From: Falciphora oryzae
Taxonomy: Eukaryota > Ascomycota > Sordariomycetes > Magnaporthales > Magnaporthaceae
Direction: 5' to 3'
Length of the DNA: 64,000 nt
Assembly: GCA_000733355.1 (NCBI GenBank)
Contig: JNVV01000025.1
Coordinates: forward strand, 337,428-401,427
The notes under the pieces are model-generated. The model saw only the letters and a list, made by a program, of their open reading frames with translations, searched no databases and had not been told where the DNA came from. Below are positions 55,901 to 64,000 of this stretch, in pieces. A program made the position numbers and the translations under genes. The stretch's first letter is position 1; each line of letters opens with the position of its first letter.

Positions 55901-57001
55901 AGGAAACAAAGTACAAGACGCGAAACGGGACATGGACCACGCAGCCGGTCAAAAATAACAACAAGGAGATATGATAGGATTATGCCTCGACTTCGTGTGC
56001 CTGGACTTCATGTCTCGCCAATTACAAACAGGAACAAAAGAGAACAAAATAACCGAAGAGAAAAACAGACCACAGCAGGCAAAAATAAAGCAAAGAAATC
56101 TTCTTTCCCCAACATGGGCCGAACAGGGCCGCCCCAAGGTGTGACAAAAACCGTCCGTCTGCAGGTCAGCCCAAACTCCGAGCCCGCATCGGATCCAAGC
56201 TCTCGGCGGGCGGCGCGGTCACCGGTGACAAGAAACGTATGTTTTCCCGATCTCCCGTGACCCCAGACGGACACCAGCCTCGTTTTCGACATGATCAAAT
56301 CTTCCCCCCAAGCCACCGACCAGGGAATGATGGAAGTAAGCTGAGCGGACTTCCTGTCCTTCCCGCCTGTCCGTCTTTGTTCCAGTTCGTTCCCCGAACC
56401 CTTGATGATCCAACAATAGGCCAGGAACCTGCTTCGCGTCAAAAATAATAGAGTATCTTAGAAAGCATGTGATGCATCATCCAACACCCCTCCCCTCTCT
56501 CTCCTAGAACCTCAACCAAACCAACGAGGTGTTATAGCGGGAATCGAAGGGGGTGGCTGTGAGCGCGCTGTTTGCATCGTATCGCTCAGTCGGCGGCGGA
56601 GGCTTGGCCGAGATCTTCACCGGGGGCATCATCCAGCCCCCAATAATAACGTAAATCGCCGACACCATTTTCAGGCAGACAAATAAAATCAGGCAAGGAA
56701 AAAAAAGAAACAAGGGATGGGAATCTGCTCGACGCTTGATTATCGGAATATGATGAGGGAAAGGGGGAAAAGGAGGAGAAAATGAGGGTCCAAAAATGCA
56801 GTGGGATAGGTGATGATACAGAGCAGGGCTGGGGAGGCACTACCCAGGCAGCACGCCGAACGAGGCCGACGACGGCGATTGGGGGTCCGGATTTCCAGAA
56901 GAGGAGGCATTTCAGGAGATACGGGTCCTCCTGCCTCGCCCTTACCCTTCGCCGCTTCGCTGGAGTGCAAATCCACTGAGCTGAGGCTCTCGCACTCTGC
57001 T
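52915..57001. other. long gene-free region
   Basis: About 4.1 kb without a supportable gene. It starts with the dehydrogenase promoter and ends with the 3' flank of the exchanger gene. Poly-A tracts lie at 54004-54024 and about 55248-55270. Open frames (for example 54186-54854 and 54647-55408, minus) are low-complexity and overlap each other. Noncoding transcripts cannot be excluded. Confidence 0.5.
53204..53211 (-). promoter_or_regulatory. TATA-like box of the dehydrogenase gene
   Basis: TATATAAG on the minus strand, about 290 bases before the ATG at 52914. Confidence 0.35.
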
Positions 57002-60000
57002 TCAGAACGCGGGCCCGCTCTTGCCTCGCCCGACCGTCTTGAACGAGTCGCCGCCGTACCTGACATACGACCCGTCGGCGCCCATGGTGTCGAACCGGGA
57101 GCTGACACCGGCGGTGTCGTCCATACCCGAGGTGTAGCCGCTCAAGAAGAAGCCGACGATGACGACCAGATAGCTGAGCAGCAGGATGCTGCCCTTGAAG
57201 TAGTTGCTCTTTCCTTCGCCGTACATGTAGCTGAGCAGGAACACGCAAAGGATCACCGTCACCATGTCCCACTGCGGGAAGAGGAGCGAGAAGGTGTAGC
57301 GCGCCACATCGTCGACGCCCGACGTGGGAGCATACAGAGCCGAGTAGAGAACCAGGGCAGGGATCTGCAGCAGGCACACCTGCAGTGCGTATGCGGATCC
57401 GATCTCCATGGACAGCGCGATGTTGCCGTTCATGGCGAATGAGATGGCGTTCTAGATGATAAAAAGGTCAATATCAAGCTTCATTCAGCGCAACGGATGA
57501 GAGTCAGGGACGCATACCAGGAATTCAGTAGTGTTGGGCACGAGTGCAAAGAGCGAGATGCCCACAAACTTCTCGTCGAGAGCAAAGCCCTCCAGAACAA
57601 AATCAACCGAGTCAACCAGGATCTCGGCAATGATGGCGTAGAGCACAGTGGCGCCCATTAGGATCACCGACGACTTGAGACGGCTCCAGTTGGGTGCATC
57701 GTGACCGCCGTGACCGCCACCAGCAGCATCACCAGCCGCAACACCAGCCACAGCTGCAGCGCCACCGCCTCCGTGGTGCGCACCGGCGGTGGTGGCTTGG
57801 CCGGCCTGCATGTAGAGCGGATCCTCGGTGTCAGGGAACGCCGCAACGGGCCGGGGGCCGGGGGTCGGGTTCGGGGTCGTCCTGTTACTGCCGCCGTGGA
57901 GGTTGCGCGCCGACGATCGCCGTGGGATCACAGCCGCCGCCGCTGCCGTCGCGGCGATCTCGGCCACCTGGTGCGCCAGCTGGTTATTCTCCGCCTCAGA
58001 GAAGCCTGGGATGTGCATGTTGGTACCCCTGACACCACTGCCGCCCTTGGGTGGGACCAGATGCGGTGTCGCGATGCTCCCGTTTCCTCCGCGGCCGACG
58101 GTTCCGGATGACGATGTGCTCTCTTGCGGTGTCAGGCCCGCCTGTCGGAGGGATTGACCCAAGATGCGCTTGTAGACGTTGGTGTCGCGGATATCGGTGC
58201 CCGTGCTGTCTGCCATGACTGCCGAGTGCTGCCTCGTGGAGACTGAGCCGCCGTGAAAGCCCGCAGCAGCAGCAGCGCCAGTCAGGCCGTGGTCCTCGTG
58301 CTTCTTCTCATCGACCTCGGAATTCCAGATGACGGCGGCGTGCGTCCGCAGAGTGAACCAGAGACCAATGATGTACGACAGGAACAGCAACGATGCCGCG
58401 ATATAGCAGTAGGGGCGCACCGCCTCGAGGTAGAAACGGTCGTTGAGGGCAGGGGTCTGCGAAAAGAAGCAGCGGCGGCAGTCTCGTGCCGCAGGGCTCT
58501 TGTTTCCATCCGCGGGGGACCCTTCGAAGCTGGTGCAATCAAGGCAGTTCAGCTCGTGCGTGCCGTAGATCTGGTAGAAGAGCGTAGGACCAAAGGCGCC
58601 GATGACGGCAAAGAGCAGCATAGTAGACGTGACACCGGCGGAACGGGCGTTGAAGCGCTGCGTCTTGCGCTTAATAGCACCAAAGCACATGGACAGACCA
58701 GGAAGGAAGAGGATACCGGCGAAGATGCTGCCGACGATGCTGCCCTCGACCAGCTGCCCCTTGCCCTGGTTGAGGGCGACGCAGTAGAGGAAAACCTCAA
58801 CAATGGTGGAGAAGAAGGCGTTGATAGCAGCGCCAACGCCCATGGACGACTGCGCCGAGATTGAGGCAACGGCCTGGCCGATGAAGTAGGCGAGCGGAAT
58901 GATCGACAGAAGACCACCAAAGAAGAGGAAGGCGGATGAGGTGAGGAAGTTGTGGACTTCAAAGACACCCTCGAGCACGAGCCAGTCGAAGACAACGAAG
59001 AAGACGACAGCCATCAAGTTGATCAGGAAGATGTTTGTGCCGTCGACCGTGTACTTCCAGTACTTGAGCCCGACGGCGCGGTAGGTGCACACGATGATGG
59101 ACGAGTGCGGCGTGTTGGGGGCGCGGGCCGAGCTGATGTCGGAGCCGAAGTTGAGCGCGAGCGGGTGTCGCCGCAGGTGGTCTATCAGGAGCATGGTCAC
59201 CTTTCCCATGGGAATCCAGAAGACGAGGAACCAGCAGATGCCGGACACGATGAACAGCGACGGCGTCAGGAGCAGGTAGAAGAAGAGGAAGAAGATGACG
59301 CGCCCAATGTTCCACTGTCCGCGCCCGAACAGGCGCCGCTTCAGGGGTGGCACGTCGCCAGAGTCGGACCGGTCGCCAGCATCGCGGCGGGATCGGCCAA
59401 GAAGGCTGTCGGTCTCACTGTGAGTCGAGTCGATGCTGCGCCGCGAGCGCCCAACGATGGAGCGCCCGCGCTCAGGACCAAAAAAGAGGCGGCCGTACTC
59501 GAGGTCGCCGCTCTGCCATTGCTCGTACTCGCTGATACTGCGACCCTCGCCCAGGTCCTCCTCTAGGTAGGCCTCCTGCTGCTCGAGGCGGATGAACTTG
59601 CCGAACGGGTAAAACAGATAGCCAGCCAGGCCCCAGAGCACACGGCCGTACTGGCGCGCGCTCGGGGCGGCGGCAAACAGGAAGCAGATGACAGCACCGA
59701 CGAAGGCAATAGCGGCCATCCACCAGCCGAAGCACAGCGTCCAGATGATGTTGAATATGAATAGCCAACCGCCGACCTTGCCCCCGGGCGTCGAGTGGAT
59801 GTCGCCCTCGGCCGTCTTCTGGACGGAGCGGTCCTTCTTGTACAGCGCGGGCTTCCACAGCCTGATACCGAACGGGTGTGTCTCGTTGATGGCCTGCTGG
59901 CGGTCCTTGAGCGTAAAGCTCTCGGCGTCACTGATGTCGCCGTCGTCGTCCTGGTCGTCATCAGTGGGGCCGTCGCCGCCTTCGCGGGGCTCGTCACCGT

Positions 60001-60897
60001 CGTCGTCTTGGCGCCGCTCCTCGGCCTCCTCAACCTCCTCGGCAATTTCAACGTGGACTCCCCTGCTGCTGCCGGGCCTGGTGTTGGGCATCTTCTGGGG
60101 CTGCTCTTCCTCGGCGACGGGGTCCTCTTCCACATCGTCCTGTCGCGAATGCACTCTTGAGAGCGGGGGCGGGTTCACAGTGCGGCGGCGGCCGGTGGGG
60201 TGGGAGTAGCTGTTGTTGCGCTGAGCTTCGATCTCGTCTGTGCCGTCGTCGACAGAGAATACCTCACCGCGGTGCGGGGCTTGTGCGTTGGAGCTGGCGC
60301 GGCGGCTAATAGGCGGCTTCCTAGGATGTCCCTTGCCGCGCTCAGGTCCGAGCATGGGCGAACGCGTCACCGACTGGCTGGCCCGGCTGCCACCTTGGGA
60401 ACGGTCGGGCGCATACGGGTCGGGGAAGTGCTGCTGGGACGAGCCCGCGGCGGGGGTCGGCGATTGCATGGTGCCTGTCCGATGGGGCGAGCGAGAGGGT
60501 TAGCTGATGTCAGGGGCATAGTCGGGGGGTTACCCAGGCCGATGGATGGATAGCTGCGTCGGCCGGCAGTAACCAGTCCAGCAGACCGGGCGCACGCCGC
60601 CACGTCGCTTTTGCCTTAGCTTGTCTTGCCCGACGCTAGAAGCCGTACTGCCGGCCAAGTCGCACAGACCATCGGGCCTGGTGACGCGATGTGCGACAGC
60701 GTCTTGGGTCTGGGCGTACCGTATGAAGCTTCGGGCCTCCTCCGCACCGTGTCGGTCGACTGGAAGCTCTCGGCGAGCCCATACTCGCGGGCCAACGGGC
60801 CGGGATCGAAGCGGGCGGGGGTTCGAGTCTCGGTGGGAGAGAGGGCATCCGAGGTGCTGCTGTTGCGGCGTGATCGCGAGCGCGACGGCGACGTCAT
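57002..60897 (-). CDS. Vnx1-like cation/H+ exchanger (CaCA family)
   Basis: Three exons (60897-60720, 60474-57518, 57451-57002) give 1194 residues. The first exon ends ...SYG and joins in phase to TMQSPTP after a 245-nt intron; without it the protein would start at the ATG at 60469. The cytosolic N-terminus is long, Arg/Ser-rich and then acidic. Membrane segments follow in two groups around a large hydrophilic loop. The two CaCA alpha-repeats are visible: GQAVASISAQ...GAAINAFFSTIVEVFLY, and VPNTTEFL-NAISFAMNGNIALSMEIGSA, the second split by the 66-nt intron. Yeast Vnx1 is a vacuolar Na+(K+)/H+ exchanger of the same size and layout; ion preference here is inferred. Confidence 0.87.
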
Positions 60898-63214
60898 GTT
60901 GGCGGGCTCGGCGCGACGGGCCTAGAGCCCGTTCGCAATTTGAGACGGGGTAGTCGTACGCGGGTTGGGGCTTAGCGCCGCTGGATTTGCCAGCAGAGCC
61001 GACGACTCGGCCTGGACCGTGGGAGGCTTTTCGCTGTCGAGTAGGGTTGAGACAAATCGGTGCGTCTCTGCCAGTCGTCGGAACAATAGAAAAAGGCAAA
61101 AGAAATATGACGACGAGCCAACACGAGCCAACAAACAAATCCGAGCCTGCGTTGCGAGCGAGTAATGTCTCGGGTCCAGCACTGGCACTGGGGAAACGAT
61201 GCCGAGACGGCGCAATCTTTTTTGCCCTGAGAGGGAATCAAAAAAAAAAAAAAAAAAAAAAAACAATGGAATACAACAAGTAAACAAACGACCCCAAGGA
61301 ATGAACGAATAATGCACTGAAGCTGCCAAAAGGAAACTGGAAAGGAATGCCTATTGCGTGCTCGCCAAGGTTTCTGCGCCGTATCGAAGCCAAAAGGAAA
61401 AGACGAGATAGAGAGAAGAAAAAGGTAAGGACGGGAGGGGAAAGGACCGCAACAGACAGTCTGGCAACTCGGCCGACGTTGAGATGTTTTTGGGCTGCGA
61501 CAAGAGGCGGCTAAGAAAAAGGTAGAACTTTTTAGGTGGGCTGGCTGGTGCCCCGTGCTTATCGGCCTCGAGCTCCTTCCACCACCACCCTAGTAACATG
61601 GAATCCCCACCAGCCCTGGTCTTCACACCTTCAGTGCGACGGCACAGCCGCATCCTCCATCCTCTCCGCTAAGAAACAGCCGACAATGCCCAATCCCAGC
61701 GGTTTCCAGCGGCAGGGGGGCACCCTATCGCCTTGTGCACGGGGCTGGGCCCACCTCGGCAGAGTGGGGAGAGCTCTGTCGTGCTCTGATTAATGTGGAT
61801 GACGACACGGCGCACGGGAGATTGGCGGCGCCCAAAAGGGCTGAGGAACGGCGGTCGCAGCGCCATCCATTGGAGACGGCTGGAGCACAATGGCTTCGAT
61901 CGATTGTGCACAGCAGCATGCAACAAAAGATATGCTACCACATGAGCCCGTCACTTGCAGAGCAGACCAGCCAAGTGTTTGCTGGCGAGACTGAGCTTAC
62001 GGCTCAGTTTCAATGGATGCCCGGACATCTATCCTACTAAACATATTCCACCCACATGCTGCACAGGACGTGCAATTCTCGTTGCATCTCGGGCATCTCG
62101 GGCGCTCGAAAGCGGTGCAGTTGGACGGCCACCTGAGCGGCGCCCGAGGCAACCCCGCCCCTCCATCCTATTGCAGGATCGCCGGTCGATCCGGTGCAGT
62201 GCAAGCGGCAGGTTGGTTGGCTGCACTGGAGACGCCGTCGTTGTCATATCTGCAGGCATATGCTATGTTTCTGGCAAAACAGAAACGAACCTCCGCTATT
62301 TTGGATCCACGCCGTCCTTGCCCACTCGCCCTGGGGTAGACTTGACGCTATCCAGTCGTCGCCGAGGGCCGGCGGCGGTGTTTAGCTGGGTGCATCCCGA
62401 CGCAGGTCGTCAGTCACTCAATGCCGAACCAGTCGGCGGCGGGTGGTGCTAATCAAGCTGGTTCACGTTCCATTCTCGTCGGCTGACGTCGTGGGGGCCT
62501 TCCTGGCATGAGCATAGTGCAGATCGATCGAATGTAACCCATCGCGTGACCTTGCCGCTGCCGGCATATGGATGCCGGGCGGACTGGCTAATTTCTGATG
62601 GCCTACCGGCTTGCCTCGCGACGAGTCGGCCGACTTCCGGCACGTCTGGCACTCTTCGACAACCAAGATTGAGGATGTTCGGATCCTTGCCCGTTATCCA
62701 GAGCCGCGAAACTCAATTGCATTTGCTGTGGGGACGCAGCAAGGGAAGACAACGGCTGTGCTGCGTCAAAGCCAGTCCAATGACATGGAATTGAATGGAT
62801 TCTGGGCCGGCGGCCGATTGCTAGGGAGAGCTGCTGGGCTCTTGGATTCCCCTCATGATGCCAAACGATATCAGCCGTATCACGTGATAGACATGGCGGT
62901 CGGACCCACTTCCGAGCTGCGACGCGTGGGCCGCTTTTGCCTTGGGACTCCATCTACCAGCTGTGCAACATAGGATTCAACCGAATGCCTTGCGGGCAAC
63001 TCTAGAATCCGAACAGCAATCACCAACCCAACCCCAACGCGGCGACACCACCTGCCTTCCAACGACCGAGCGACCGAGAGCTATATCCTAACCTGACCGA
63101 ACCGGGATAGCCTAGAGCACGACATTTTCCAGCGCCTGGCCAACGGTGACTGCGATACCCCATCTCCAACCTCGCCCTCCTCCCCTGCTCTCGGAGCAGC
63201 CACAATCGCCCATC
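60898..63214. other. divergent promoter region
   Basis: Between the exchanger and the Rpt6 gene, which are divergent. A poly-A tract is at about 61231-61263. Open frames are short and motif-free. It probably contains both promoters, but I see no certain element. Confidence 0.5.
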
Positions 63215-64000
63215 ATGGCGCTCGACAACTACTACCACAACAAGATCGAGGCGATGAAGCTGGAGATCCTGAAGGGCCAGGCTGTTCTCCGGCGACTCGA
63301 AGCACAAAGGAACGACTACAACTCGAGAGTACGGCTGCTGCGCGAGGAGCTGGGCCTGCTCCAGCAGCCAGGATCCTACGTCGGCGAGGTCGTCAAGGTT
63401 ATGAGCACAAAAAAGGTCCTGGTGAAGGTACATCCCGAGGGCAAATATGGTACGTAGACAAGCGCCATGGCCCGCGCACAAACCACAACCACATAGCCCC
63501 GCCAGCCGGACTGGGTATGCTAATCCTCGCCTGCCGCCCTTCACTGCAGTCGTCGACATCGCCGACAGCGTCGACATCACCAAGCTCACGGTTGGAAAGC
63601 GGGTTACGCTCCTGTCTGATAGCTACAAGCTGGAGAAGATGCTGCCATCATCGGTCGACCCTCTCGTATCTCTGATGATGGTCGAGAAGGTGCCCGACAG
63701 CACATACGACATGATCGGTGGTCTGGACCAGCAGATCAAGGAGATCAAGGAGGTGATCGAGCTCGGCCTCAAGCACCCGGAGCTTTTCGAGTCCTTGGGA
63801 ATCGCACAGCCCAAGGGCGTGCTGCTGTACGGGCCTCCCGGTACCGGAAAGACGCTGCTCGCCCGTGCCGTCGCCCACCACACCGACTGCAAGTTCATCC
63901 GCGTTTCGGGCAGCGAACTGGTGCAAAAGTACATCGGCGAGGGCAGTCGCATGGTGCGCGAACTGTTCGTCATGGCGCGCGAGCACGCACCCTCCATCAT
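63215..64000 (+). CDS. rpt6: 26S proteasome regulatory ATPase subunit Rpt6 (5' part)
   Basis: Two exons so far (63215-63449, 63550 to the window edge); the 100-nt intron has a GTACGT donor and keeps frame ([12 protein letters not shown]). The start is the ATG giving [18 protein letters not shown]; the frame is open upstream only from a GTG. The coiled-coil N-terminus, OB-fold region, [21 protein letters not shown] and Walker A GPPGTGKT (about 173-180) are typical of Rpt6 (also called Sug1 or subunit 8). About 228 residues are present of roughly 390. Rpt6 is one of six AAA+ ATPases that unfold substrates in the 19S particle. Confidence 0.95.

Noticed and set aside
60828..60842. Possible tRNA T-arm (GGTTCGAGTC)
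   Set aside because: No pairing acceptor or anticodon arms nearby, and it lies in the first exon of the exchanger.

Overview
The window looks like nuclear DNA of a filamentous ascomycete, most likely a Sordariomycete. The reasons are short GT-AG introns (mostly 52-100 nt) with GTRAGT-like donors and CTAAC/CTGAC branch sites, GC-rich coding sequence, a HET-domain gene, a TmpL-type adenylation/oxidoreductase gene, a fungal group XIV phospholipase A2, and a filamentous-fungal type decapping scaffold. Gene density is low (22 coding genes or fragments and one tRNA in 64 kb), with long pyrimidine- or A-rich intergenic stretches. I joined exons by reading splice sites and checking phase; every multi-exon model given here has a total length divisible by three, apart from the one cut by the window edge. 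Several open frames begin with TTG or GTG, so I moved those starts to the first in-frame ATG.

Layout, left to right. 1.6-5 kb: a TmpL-like protein (adenylation domain, membrane segments, FAD/NAD(P) domain). 6.8-11 kb: secreted or exported small proteins and hydrolases (phospholipase A2, alpha/beta-hydrolase, a six-cysteine secreted protein). 12.3-14.6 kb: an unrecognised protein with three dsRBD-like modules, then an intron-containing tRNA-Ser(UGA). 15.2-20.1 kb: M20 amidohydrolase, FAD-dependent amine/amino-acid oxidoreductase, secreted HEWAH-type metalloprotease-like protein. 21-22.8 kb: a HET-domain protein with a cysteine-rich insert. 23.4-29.8 kb: APC-family permease and a secreted L-amino-acid-oxidase-like flavoenzyme. 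30.8-32.1 kb: a ricin-like lectin domain on a single-span membrane protein. 32.8-35.2 kb: a transposon-scarred interval with a truncated Tc1/mariner-type HTH fragment, two copies of a TA-flanked MITE, an assembly gap and the C-terminal stub of a membrane protein. 35.4-39.7 kb: a full ABCB (MDR-type) transporter. 40.5-43.6 kb: two unrecognised membrane proteins. 44.9-50.1 kb: an EDC4/Pdc1-like mRNA decapping scaffold. 51.6-52.9 kb: a short-chain dehydrogenase. 57-60.9 kb: a Vnx1-like CaCA cation/H+ exchanger. 63.2 kb to the edge: the 5' part of the proteasomal ATPase Rpt6.

The right third is conserved housekeeping sequence, while the left two thirds is accessory in character. The M20 hydrolase, two flavin oxidases, a metalloprotease and a permease could all serve nitrogen scavenging, but they sit on both strands with separate promoters, so this is a neighbourhood inference and not a demonstrated cluster. 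I found no CRISPR array, rRNA, convincing biosynthetic cluster or clearly novel multi-gene system. The most unusual items are the dsRBD-like protein, the HET cysteine insert, the MITE/gap interval, and introns that would pass unnoticed because they keep frame.
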